The position numbers and the translations under genes are program-made. Below the pieces are notes generated by a model. It was not told where the DNA came from. It was given only the letters and a program-made list of their open reading frames with translations, and ran no database searches. A stretch of DNA of 64,000 bases, from assembly GCA_013368315.1 (NCBI GenBank), contig JAACJM010000164.1, positions 124,001-188,000 of the forward strand, given 5' to 3'. Shown piece after piece: positions 11,714 to 21,989 of this stretch. The number at the start of each line of letters is the position of its first letter. Position 1 is the first letter of the stretch. Origin of the DNA: Tetrapyrgos nigripes. Lineage: Eukaryota; Basidiomycota; Agaricomycetes; Agaricales; Campanellaceae.

Positions 11714-14237
11714 ATGCTCTCTTGTTCGTCGTACGATTCTATTCCCTCATGTACCATATCCAGTATCCCCGAAATAGAATCTTGTGCTTCTCACTTCCGA
11801 GGAAGACAAAATGAGGCAGTGGTAGTGGCGATGGTTGACAGCGGAGCTACAGGACTGTTCCTGGGACAGTCATTTGTAAAGCAGCACCAAATCCAAACCT
11901 ATCCCCTCCGTAAACCCCTAGATGTCTACAACATTGATGGGACCCTTAACTGAGCAGGGCGTATAGATCAGTTCTGTCAGCTAGCTATGACAGCAGATGG
12001 ACAGGAGGCATGCCTAGATTTTCTGGTTACGGACTTAGGCGGAGAAGACGTCATCCTGGGTCTTCCCTGGCTGTGTAAGATGAACCCACAGATTGACTGG
12101 ACAGGCGGCCAGCTGAAAATCCCTGTAGCACCGCCCCCATCAGTGGAAGAGGTCCCCAATCAGGATCAGTTCATTGCTACCAATTTTGGACCAACCCAAA
12201 GGGGAAATGGCATCCTGGAAGGCGCAGAATCTGAACCAACCCAGTCGATTCCTCAGGGAACACATGCACCCATAGACCAAACCCCAGATCTGGCAACAGA
12301 AGAGGAGGAGGAGGAACCCCAAGTATATTGCATTTGTGCTAATCGGGCTACAAGGCACTCCTGGAAGAAAGCAGGGATCCTTGCTGACACTGGAGAAGAA
12401 GTCTGGTGTGCTGCAGGGTTCACTTACTCACAGCAGCTGGCTGAAGAGGCAAACCAGATGAAACTGAAACAGTCATTTGAGGAGATAGTCCCTCCTCAAT
12501 ATCGGGATTATTCTCAGGTCTTCTCCAAAGCTGAGTCGGAATGCCTCCCTGCACACAAACCCTGGTACCTGGAGCACCCGCTAGCATATGAACCAAGATC
12601 TACCCGATATCCATCAATGAACAGCAGGAACTCAATCAATTCCTTGACGAAAATGTCCACAAGGGATATATCCGACCCTCCAAATCCCCTCTGTCCTCTC
12701 CAGTCTTCTTTGTGAAGAAGAAAGACAGGAAACTTCGGTTTGTTCAGGATTACCAATGCCTAAACGAGTACACTATTAAGAACCGCTACCCTCTTCCCCT
12801 TGTTGCTGACATAGTCAGCTGCCTTCAAGGTGCCAAGTACTTCACCAAGTTTGACGTATGTTGGGGTTACAACAATGTCTGGATCAAACAGGGGGATGAG
12901 TGGAAGGCAGTGTTTGCAACCAACCGAGGACTTTCCAAACCTACTGTCATGTTCTTCAGATTGACAAACTCACCAGCTACCTTCCAAGGCCTCATGAACT
13001 CCATCTTCTCAGACTTGATCGCAGCAGGCAAGGTAGCAGTTTATCTGGATGACATCCTGATCTTCAATGGGACTCTGGAAGAACACTGAGAAGTGGTTCG
13101 AGAAGTGCTAGCCAGGTTGAAAAGGAATGATCTGTATCTGAGGCCAGAGAAATGCGAGTTTGAACGAGAAGAGATAGAATATCTGGGGCTGATTATCTGG
13201 GAGGGGCAAGTTTGCATGGACCCAGTGAAGGTGGCAGCAGTACAGCACTGGCCAGTTCCCTGCAATGTCTGCAATGTTCAGGCGTTCTTGGGTTTTGCAA
13301 ATTTCTACCGATGGTTCTGGGTTTTGCAAATTTCTACTGATGGTTCATAGAGAACTTTGCTAAAACTGCTCAGCCTCTGAACGACCTCACTTGTAAAGAC
13401 GTCTTGTTTAATTGGGGAACTCACCAACAGGAAGCCTTTGACTCCCTTCAAACAGCCTTCACATCTGTGCCCATTCTTACACTCTGGTCACCAGATCGTC
13501 CTACCCGAGTCAAAGTAGATGCTTCAGGCTTCACAATGGGGGGAGCTCTAATGCAGATGTTGGAAGATGGTCTTTGGCACCCAGTAGCATTCTGTTCAGC
13601 ATCCATGCAGTCAGCCGAACGCCAAGAGATGCTGGCTATTATCGAGGCACTGAAAGATTGGCAGAGTTATCTGAAAGGACTACCACAGCCCTTTGAAATT
13701 ATCACAGATCACTCCAATCTAGAGTTCTTTAGTTGACAACAAGCAAGATGGGCGCTGTGGCTATCAGACTTTGACTTTCGACTAATCCAATCACCCAGGC
13801 AAAGCGAATACCCAAGCAGATGCCCTCTCCCGCCTCTCCTCCCACCAAGTAACAGACTGGGAAGACAATCTGGAAACCACAGTACTCAAACCAGAACACT
13901 TTGTAAGGCTTGCTGCTACTATGCTGGCCAACCCTCTAGAGGAACGAATTCGTCAGGCACTGGGAAGAGAAGTGGAGGTGTTAAAAGGACTAGAGCAGTT
14001 GAAGAAAAAAGGATTGCAACGACTGGCCAATGGTTTACCTGAATGGGAAGAGGATAATGGATTGGTATACCACAAGGGGCGAGTCTACGTCCCCCCAAAT
14101 GAAGAGCTGCAGAAGGCAATAGTAGAACAGTGCCATGACAAACCATCAGCAGGACATCCAGGGCTACATGGAACACTCGATTTGGTAACCTTGCACTTCT
14201 GGTGGCCCACCATTCACTCTCACTGGATGCAAACACT
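11714..14237 (+). pseudogene. pol: Ty3/gypsy pol: protease, RT, RNase H, integrase N-terminus (decayed)
   Basis: Domains in order: aspartic protease (VAMVDSGATGLFLG, about 11830) with the downstream DVILGLPWL; reverse transcriptase (FFVKKKDRKLRFVQDY, 12705; catalytic YLDD at about 13040; EYLGLII); RNase H (VKVDASGFTMGGALMQ, 13510; ITDHSNLEFFS); and the integrase zinc-binding region (QCHDKPSAGHPG…HFWWP, 14130-14210). It stops abruptly near 14232. Breaks: TGA at 11951, 13087 and 13734, each where Arg is usual; a frame change near 12595; a 29-bp tandem duplication at 13289-13346; and a 1-bp frame change near 13790. The order PR-RT-RH-IN identifies Ty3/gypsy. The integrase core and C-terminus are absent here. 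Non-functional. Confidence 0.88.
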
Positions 14238-14855
14238 TGTAAATCCTCTGCTTTACTGAGGTTTTACAAGAGTATTACACCAAGCCAATCAATATGTAAG
14301 ACTCCTTGTCATACATTAGTATTACAAGAGACAGAAAAAATTAGAACAACCATGTATGACCATTGTAAGTCACAAAGAAATACCATGGACTTTCAGTGTG
14401 ACTTGCTGTCACTGTATACTCTTGGTTGATATACTGTGGAATTACACAGGAATTTCAGAGTGACTTTTGGTCACAATATGTCATGCAGTAAGACACATAG
14501 GAAATACTGGAGTATTTCAGTGTGACAGACAATCACAGTATAATGAACAGTAAGGCAAGAGAGATTTACAGAGGACTTACAAGGAAGCAAAATCTGCAGG
14601 AAATTTACAAAGTGACAATCAAGTCACAGTAATACACTTGTAAGACTAGCTGTATTATGAAGGAATTACACGAAACATTCACTACAAACACTGGTAAATC
14701 CTCAGCCATATCCAGTGGACTTACAAGAGACTTGTTGGACGGATTTGCATTGCAAGTCAATTAAGTAATACAGAAGGGCTTACTGAAAATTTACAGGATG
14801 TAATACATGAGATGCAGGACTTCAATGAATTCATTCAATCCGGTGAATTAAGTTT
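14232..14855. repeat. TTACA/GTGAC-rich spacer, possible transposon end
   Basis: Begins exactly where pol homology stops. About 600 bp are filled with short recurring words: TTACAAG, GTAAGAC, CAGTGTGAC and AGTGACAATCAAGTCACAG. Near-identical ACACTTGTAAATCCTC (14233) and ACACTGGTAAATCCTC (14690) occur, and a related AACACTCGTAAAAT lies at the far side of the satellite (16368). No coding frame is credible. Confidence 0.45.
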
Positions 14856-14859
14856 TATG

Positions 14860-15902
14860 TCTACTTTGTCTGCCCTGTCTGGCTTGTCTGCTTTGTCTAG
14901 CTTGTCTGCCCCATCTGCCTTGTCTACTTTGTCTGCTCCATCTGTCTTGTCTGCTTTGTCTGGTCCATCTGCCTTGTCTGCTTTGTCTGCTCTGTCTGCC
15001 TCGGCTGCCCCATCTGCTTTTTTTGCCCCATCTGCCCATCTGCTTTGTCTGCTTTGTCTGCTTTGTCTGCTTTGTCTGCCTTGTCTGCTTTGTCTGCTCC
15101 ATCTGCCCTGTCTGCTCCATGTGCCCCATCTGCCTGGTCTGCCCCGTCTGCCTGGACTGCCTCTCTGCCTGGTCTGCCTGGTCTGCTTTGTCTGCCTCCT
15201 TGTCTGCTTTGTTTGCCTTGTCTGCTTTGTCTGTCTTGGCTGCCTGGGCAGCTTTGTCTGCTTTGTCTGTCCATGTGCCCCATCTGCCTCATCTGCCCTG
15301 TCTGCCCTGTCTGCCTCGCCTGCTCCATCTGCCTCTTCTGCCTTGTCTGCCTTGTCTGCTCTGTCTCCCTCTTCTGCCTTGTCTGCCTTGTCTGCTCCGT
15401 CTGCCTCATCTGCCTGGTCTGCCTTGCCTGCCTTGTCTGCTCTGTCTGCCTTGCCTGCCTTGTCTGCTCTGCCTGCCTTGTCTGCTCCATCTGCCTTGTC
15501 TGCCTTGTCTGTGCTGTCTGCCTTGTCTGTTCCATCTCCCTCGTCTGCCTCAGCTGCCCCCTCTGCCTCGTCTGCTCCATCTGCTTTGTCTGCCGCGTCT
15601 GCTTTGTCTGCTGCGTCTGCTTTGTCTGCTGTGTCTGCTTTGTCTGCCGCGTCTGCTTTGTCTGCTGCGTCTGCTTTGTCTGCCGTGTCTGCTTTGTCTG
15701 CCTTGTCTGCCTTGTCTGCCACGTCTGCCTTGTCTGCCTTGTCTGCTGTGTCTGCCCAGTCTGCCTTGTCTGCTTTGTCTGCTCCATCTGACCCATCTAC
15801 CTCGTCTGCCCCATCTGCCCCATCTGCCTCCTCTGTTCTGTCTGTCTCATCTGCCTCATCTGCCTCATCTGCCCCATCTTTGTCTGCTTTGTCTGCTCCA
15901 TC
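14860..15902. repeat. 9-bp satellite, forward arm (TCTGCCTTG)n
   Basis: About 115 units of a degenerate 9-bp repeat of the type TCTGC(C/T)(T/C)TG, TCTGCTCCA or TCTGCCCCA. Because 9 is a multiple of 3, all frames stay open and spell repeats such as Ser-Ala-Leu or Cys-Leu on one strand and Ala-Asp-Lys or Gln-Thr on the other. The long open frames here (up to 467 codons) are artefacts of periodicity. A higher-order pattern alternating TTG, GCG and GTG endings is seen at 15590-15700. Confidence 0.9.
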
Positions 15903-16350
15903 TGGACAAGGCAGACAAGGCAGACAAGGCAGAGGGAGCAGACAAGGCAGACAAGGCAGACAGGGCAGACGGGGCAGACAGAGCAGACAGAGAAGATGGA
16001 GCAGACAAGGCAGATAAGGCAGATGAGGCAGACAGAGCAGACAAGGCAGACAAGGCAGACAAGGCAGACAGGGCAGACGGGGCAGACAGAGCAGACAGAG
16101 AAGATGGAGCAGACAAGGCAGATAAGGCAGATGAGGCAGACAGAGCAGACAAGGCAGACAAGGCAGACAAGGCAGACAAGGCAGACAAGGCAGACAAGGC
16201 AGACGAGACAGACAGAGCACGAGGCAGATGGGGCACACAGAGCAGACAGGACAGATGAAGCAGACAAGGCAGACGGAGCAGATGAAGCAGACAAGGCAGA
16301 CGGAGCAGATGAAGCAGACAAGGCAGACGGAGCAGACAAAGCAGACATAT
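15903..16350. repeat. 9-bp satellite, inverted arm (CAAGGCAGA)n
   Basis: At about 15903 the array switches to the reverse complement, (CAAGGCAGA)n, and continues for about 450 bp. A higher-order repeat of exactly 108 bp (12 units) is visible: the block starting CAGGGCAGACGGGGC at 15961 recurs at 16069. The right end has three copies of a 27-bp unit (GCAGATGAAGCAGACAAG…). With the forward arm this makes a head-to-head inverted satellite. Confidence 0.9.
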
Positions 16351-16360
16351 GTTGGGAGTG

Positions 16361-16839
16361 GTCGTCAACACTCGTAAAATGCCTATTGAGCATGCTACAT
16401 CAGTCTTGGGTGGGGACAATGTGGTCAAACAATTGCTATATGTTGCTCAACAGCGATTTGATGGGTACGATCAGATGGTGAAGCATGTGCTGTGGCAGAA
16501 GGCGGCATTTGATAAATAGGTCAGGAAATAAGATGGTGAAGAAGTTATATTCAAAAGAGGGGACATAGTACAGGTGCAGCATTCAAGACAGAAAAGAAGA
16601 CATGGCCACAGTGGACTGGACTGAGGAAAGTGGTGTTGAGGGATGCCAACTCATATCAGCTGGAGTTGATGGAGGGAGAGCAGCTAGAGGGATGGTATCA
16701 TGCGAGGCAGTTGAGACGATTTGGAGATGCTACTGAAGGTCCGAAGGAGAGTGAGGAGCTTGTGGGATTGGTGATGGTGGAGTCTTGGGAGTCAAGCAAT
16801 GAGGACGTCGCTATTTTTTACTGGGGGCACATGGAGTAG
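16361..16839 (+). pseudogene. pol: Retrotransposon pol C-terminus (integrase C-terminal part), decayed
   Basis: The readable protein runs VVNTRKMPIEHATSVLGG, AQQRFDGYDQMVKHVL, DGEEVIFKRGDIVQV, FKTEKKTWPQWTGLRKVV, LRDANSYQLELMEGEQLEG and WYHARQLRRF. This is the chromodomain-side tail typical of fungal retroelement integrases, where a KW/QWxGPxxV core is followed by a 'leaving residue' strand. Breaks: TAG 16517, TAA 16529 and a frame change near 16580. The final frame ends ATGGAGTAG at 16839, which overlaps the start of the LTR-like repeat. It may be the tail of the pol at 11.7-14.2 kb, separated by the satellite, or of a second element; the missing integrase core makes this undecidable. Confidence 0.6.
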
Positions 16840-16840
16840 G

Positions 16841-16989
16841 GGATCAGGAACGCTAACGTGTTGTTTAGGTGACATTTGATCATGTTTGGCTGGGGCTTTG
16901 GCTACATAGATTACACGTTTTGTTTGTAATAGATAGATTTTCTCAGATCACATCACAGACATTTCTGACATATCCGCTGTACCCGCCTC
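16841..16989 (+). repeat. LTR-like repeat copy 2
   Basis: Near-identical to 8432-8579 in direct orientation. It directly follows the pol-like frame with a purine-rich GGAGTAGGGG, as expected for polypurine tract plus 3' LTR start. Confidence 0.6.
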
Positions 16990-17039
16990 AATGATGTTAT
17001 CAATAAAGTGACGGCAGTAAGATGGGTGGGGGATGGGTG

Positions 17040-18165
17040 CATGTATACTCTTACTTGAGCACCCACTGGCCATAAGGACTGTAATGCACTACACATCAAA
17101 GAGCAATAACTGACATCCCAGAACTGAAGACACCAGACAACAGGGTAACCCAATAGGCCTGGTAGAAGACTTTGATGCCTTCTTCCTGCTTCATATGGAT
17201 GAAACAGTTGTGGAGGGAGGTATAGAGGTCATCTTCGTTGCGGAGTCTGGAATGGGGAGAAAAGATTAGTGCTGTGATGGCAAGGAAGTTGAAGGAGCAG
17301 GATAATGGATGAGAAAATGATGTCGGGAATAAGAATGCACAGAAAGGAAAGGAAGGGAAAAGAAATAAGGGAATAAGAAAAAGTGAAAGGAAACATACCC
17401 AATGGCTTCCACGTCCTTTGAATACTCTTTCAACTCCAGCTTTGCCACTTGCTCCACTTCCATCCTGGGCCCAGATACTGCATCCACATACTCTCCTTCC
17501 ACACAAGGCCCATGATTCCTCTGCAGTGTCAACCTAATGAGCAACACCTGCAGAGGACACGTCACCAATGCAGTGACGACAATAACGGCCACATACACCC
17601 CTACAAACACCCACTTCAACACTTTGTTATGGTTTTTCCTCCCCTCATCTAAGATTTTCCAGGCTATGGCTGTCGTTGCAATCGTCCCAATTACTCCTGT
17701 CCATAGGAGAGAAAGAAGGTAGCTGAAGAAGAGACCGGGGATAAGGTAGAGTTTCCAGGGTGACTGACATTCAGCTGGGGTCAGGAGGACATGGAGAGCA
17801 GTTCTAGGTTCCCAGGAAGAGAGTCTGTAGGCTGTGCAGATGGCTCAGTTGGTGATGACGAAGAGAGGAATACCAATGATGAAGGAGAGGAGAGTGAAGA
17901 TGATGATGAAGGCAGGAGAGAGGAACGGAGTGACGAAGTAGAGGAGGAAGGTTAGGACAAAGAAGATGATGGAGGTTAGGATGGTGGGCACTGTAGGGGA
18001 GTGGTAAGCATTTGACAAGAGAATAAGCTAGGTGATTGACACACTGAAGCCTTTGTACAACCCAGCCCAACCCTTGAGCTTGTAGACTCTGTGAAACATG
18101 GAGAAGTAGCCATTGACAATGGGACCTGGGGAAGTGATTCCTTTCTTGCTGTCTAACTGGACTCT
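17040..18165 (-). pseudogene. Mitochondrial-carrier-like membrane protein, decayed
   Basis: Read on the minus strand: GWAGLYKGFSVSIT (18080), several hydrophobic spans (SIIFFVLTFLLYFVTPF; FIIIFTLLSFIIGIPLFVIT; LIPGLFFSYLLSLLWTGV), VFVGVYVAVIVVTALVTCPL…LIRLTLQRNHG (17550), then after an intron (about 17270-17400) LRNEDDLYTSL and EEGIKVFYQAYWVTLL. The xGWAGLYKG and EEGxxVxYxAxWxxLL boxes resemble mitochondrial solute-carrier repeats. In-frame TAG (ITxLILLS, about 18030) and TGA (TNxAICTA, about 17850) interrupt it, and the N-terminus is missing. A shorter, less CpG-decayed copy of the last exon is at 47480-47720. The carrier assignment is inference from these boxes. Confidence 0.6.
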
Positions 18166-18187
18166 TCATCAGTATTTTGACAACTTA

Positions 18188-18237
18188 CTGGTTTTGACTG
18201 GTTTTGACTGGTACCAGCCAAAACCAGTCAAAACCAG
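18188..18237. repeat. 50-bp near-perfect palindrome
   Basis: Two 25-bp arms built of CTGGTTTTGA repeats meet at GGTACC with one mismatch and no loop. It borders the dead carrier gene. A related CCAGTAAGAACCAGT stretch at 18579-18597 may mark the other end of a ~410-bp inverted-repeat element. Confidence 0.75.
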
Positions 18238-19354
18238 CTAACCATTCACCAGCAAACCAACTGAAATTTTTTGTGACCAGTGAAATGTCCATAATGAGTA
18301 TGGTAAGTGAGAACAACATTGCGAATAGTGCCCATTTTGTCTTGGCATCGCTTAATACATCACTGGCATTGCCTGTGATGTCGATCAATGACCGGTAATG
18401 ATTGCCGTTGTTGCCAGGGACAATGATCAGGACCTATCTGACGCTTTCCTGTCGCAGCGCTAACACTCCTGACATGTTGAACCTGGACTTGTCAAAAATG
18501 CTCCCCATACATCCTGGACTATGTATATTTAATCTTTCAAATCACATAGTACTTAGTTATAAATCTGACCTGTTGAGCCAGTAAGAACCAGTAACCAGTA
18601 TCTTGTCAAAACACTGATGTTTTGGGGCTGTAATTTGCTTGGTATCGAACAAGTATGCCTGAAAATGGAACAACGATGGTAGTGCTCAGGATAGTGAGTG
18701 GAAGAGAGAGAAGGCCCAAGGATGGGTATGGGACGGAACATGATGGGGAGTAAGAAAGGTGTTTGAGTCAAAACATTTCAAATTTGTATGCAAGAACAGC
18801 GCCTATCCGTCAACATGTCAATGGCGCCTATCATTACTGGCCAAGCTCTGAGTTGCAATGGAGCTGATGCACCAGACTTGATTCGCCATTGCTGTCGAGA
18901 TCTGGTAGGGACTAGTACAAGCCTATAGCTAGCACTGGGCAATGGCATCTTCTGTGACTGAGAAAAGTGGTGATAAAAGAGTGAGATAAGTGAAACAATT
19001 GAGTTACTGAATTGCCTCGTTTTTCTCATTCTTTTGCCTACACTTTTCTCAATCAGAATAGGGACCCTTGCCCCCAGTGAATTAATATATAAGTACCTAA
19101 AGCTCTTGATTTTAGTGACTACACATTGATTTTCTGCCAAGTATATGGCTCACAATTAAGTAGTCTTCTGGCCGTCATTGATGCATCATGGACACAGCCT
19201 ATATGATTCTTCAGCATCAGCAGCCTTCAGGTGAGTCACTTCTTCAGTAGACAGACAAACTCAGTGGCAAAAAAAAAACAAGAACAAATAGCAAATCTTC
19301 ATTACAAACTGTGACCATACAATGACCATTACGAGGCCCTTTAGGGTCTCATTT
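18238..19354. other. Non-coding stretch
   Basis: No gene recognised. The short minus-strand frame at 18778-19140 has no family features. Confidence 0.4.
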
Positions 19355-20003
19355 TTATAATCTGATGCTCCCATGTGTGGCTGTGCTCAATAGGGTACCC
19401 ATTTTCCAGTGCAATTTGACCACTGCAACCAGTCACTGGCCTTTGCTCTAACATCATCATCGATCATCCTTCACAACCTGCTTATCACCACTCGCTATTT
19501 CTGAAGATAACAATGTTATGAGGCCCCTGATGGACTTATTCTGTATAGCTATTCAGTTTAGATATACAAATTTCTCAAGATTTTCTTTCTAATTTCCGTG
19601 ATAGAAGCCTCGTACCAAACAGTTGACAGTGCTCATTTAGCGCTTCTCACCACTTCCTTTCCTTTTGGGCCTTGTCATTGCCACACACAATGGTGGCCCA
19701 CATCTTGTTCATCTTGTTCTTATAACATGACGCTCCTATGTGTGGCTGTGCTCGATAGGTGTATCGGTTTCCAGTGCCTTCTGATCACCCGAACCAGTCA
19801 CTGGCTTTTGCCGCAAAAATGTGTGGTCTGCAACGCACTTGTTCTGCAACGTCATCATCCTTCACACCTGCTCGCCATTTCTCAAGCTAACAATGATATG
19901 AGGCCCTTTACAAACTTATCCTTATAATATGAGGCTCTCGTGTATAGCTATTCAATTTAGATACACAATTTTCTCAAGATTTTCTTTCTAATTTCCTTGA
20001 TGA
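19355..20003. repeat. Tandem duplication, ~250-280 bp units
   Basis: Unit A (about 19355-19606) and unit B (about 19720-20003) share GTGTGGCTGTGCTC, CCAGTCACTGGC, TCATCCTTCACA, TAACAATG(T/A)TATGAGGCCC and a final TTTTCTTTCTAATTTCC, at offsets of 365-399 bp. They are in direct orientation and diverged by many transitions plus one insertion in B. Non-coding. Confidence 0.7.
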
Positions 20004-20906
20004 AGGGCTTGTGGGCCACTGCCTCGCCTGGCAATAATGAGGCCCCTAAATGTTGATTTGGTGGCGTAGATAGTCAATAAGTTGAATTTGATCGTTTTTC
20101 ATTTTTTGAAAGCTTCGTTTCATATGGGTTTGTATTCAAGTGTAAGTAGTAGTAGAGGGTGGGTTGGGTGGGCAGAAGAAAAGTGCATGCAAAGTCAGGG
20201 AAAAAGTCAAACTGAGGAGTCATGAACAGAATAGGAAATGTATATATATGACAGATCATACTGGTCTATGACGGGCATCTGCTGCAGACCACAGCACCCA
20301 TCGCATCCAACCCTTGGAAAATTAATCAGAAACATAAGAAAAACAAATGAAACAATAAATGGATGTGTCAGAGAGGGGTATCAGATGAGGCTCCACTTGC
20401 TATTTGCAGGCACCTACATCAACCTCCACTATACTCGCAAGCTTTGCTTTGTACATAATAGGCCAAACCGACGGCCACTGCCCCCATAGGAACATAGAGA
20501 TTTTGAGTGAGCGATAGGGCTAAATCATGAGCTATAGATGTGTGCATGTGGGGGATGGTGGCAGTGAAAATCGAAGATGTAAGTGAATGAGCTATATGAG
20601 AAAGAATAGAAATCAAGACAAAAATCAGGCTTGAAAGAAAACAAAACAAAAACACAAAAAAATTCAGATAACATGTATAGATGTAGTATTTCCAATGGAT
20701 GGTTTTAGATGGCATGAAATTGAATTGTGTGGATGGATGGATGGTTCGTTGGATGGCATGAATGTAGAATGTGAATGAATGTATGGTCTGTTGGATGGTG
20801 TGAATATGGAATGGATGGTGTATAATTGAGTCGTGTGTATGGTATGGGAGTGGAGCAGTTGTGTACTTAAGTACAGACCAATGCTGTTGATTGACCTGTC
20901 TTCCAC
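20004..20906. repeat. Non-coding stretch with TGGATGGA microsatellite
   Basis: No gene recognised. At 20700-20830 there is a degenerate TGGA/TGAATG repeat (GGATGGATGGATGG and variants). Confidence 0.55.
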
Positions 20907-21871
20907 CTATAAGCTGTGTCTCATAGTCATTTGTATTTGGGTTTGCACTTTGGAGAATCTTTGGCGCGATGAGGTGTCAGCACAAATGTTGCACTGATGA
21001 CGACGACCTTCTGAACAAGGATCAGTGCAATATCCTGCATTCCAGTTATGACAAACAGCAAATTTGGCAGGTGGGGAGGAAGAAAGAGGATCAATGGTGG
21101 GACGTTTGAGAGATGGTTTGTCTTTCTTTGCAAGGAGCAAGTCATTGATGAGCTGATCATTGTCGAGTTGGATCAGACTCCTGGCGTATTCAAGGCATAC
21201 AGCTGCCTCAACTCAGATGACTAGAGCTGCATCATGTCTTCTAAAATGTCTGAGGATGAGTTGTCTGTATGTTGTCAGCTCATCTTTTTGATGAGGATAT
21301 CCAAGGAGTAACACAGCAAAATAACAATCAGTGGCCCTGCACCACTCTGATTCAGTAACCACATCCTTTTTCTTGCTAACCCTCAAAGACTTTTTCGTGA
21401 TCACATACTCCCCAACAAACTCTTTCATCTCTGCTGTGTAGTCATATCCAGGATCAGGGTCCAAAGCTGCATGTAATTTTGTGAATTCAATGTGCTCATG
21501 TTGTAAAACTGCTTTCAGCTTGGAGATGTAACCATTCTTCTTCTTGGGTGTTTCATTGATGATCAGATCACCAGAAGAAGCAATGAGCTGCATGAGATGA
21601 GGAGCTTTCGCAAGAGTGTTGGCAGAAATGCCAGATAGGAAGTTGGACCAAGCAGTGACATTGTGAGGTTGGGAAGAGCTGAAGTGAGGAAGTCCTCAGG
21701 AGTAATGTGATTGGAGTAAGAGACAGGGTGCTTCTTTGCCACTGCAGCTTGATTGATAGCAGCTTGTATGTTATCGTAGTCAGCATTAGAAAGAAATGGA
21801 CCACATAAAGACTCAGCGCCATTGATGTCGTCGAGGTAGGGAAGCAGCCTTGATCTCACCTCCTCTGTCAA
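20907..21871 (-). pseudogene. Gag-like ORF fragment of a DIRS/YR-type retroelement
   Basis: Minus-strand segments read TEEVRSRLLPYLDDING (21870), then FLTSALPNLTMSLL, KNGYISKLKAVLQHEHIEF, ESEWCRATDCYFAVLLLGYP (about 21330) and YRQLILRHFRRHD, then CHNWNAGYCTDPC…GRRHQCNIC (about 21010). A region with SEW…YPHxxxELxxY followed by a Cx2-4WN.GxC..C....H.C..C finger is a recurring layout in gag-like proteins of fungal tyrosine-recombinase retroelements. Frames shift near 21590 and 21200. It has the same orientation as the larger DIRS-like element at 25.8-31.7 kb but is separate from it. Moderate confidence in family, high that it is non-functional. Confidence 0.5.
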
Positions 21872-21989
21872 GGTGGATCACGGAGGTCACAGGAGCATCA
21901 GAGGCTTGTATATGTACAAGCAAGAGAGAAGGGGATGGAGAGCAGGTAAGAAAGAAAACACAGGCAACGATAAATATGATCCAAGCCAC

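Noticed and set aside
14812..16258. Long open frames of up to 467 codons on both strands
   Set aside because: They follow from the 9-bp period of the satellite, which keeps every frame open. The peptides are pure repeats with no domain.
14860..16350. CRISPR-like array
   Set aside because: No spacers: the 9-bp units are directly adjacent and degenerate, and the organism is a eukaryote.
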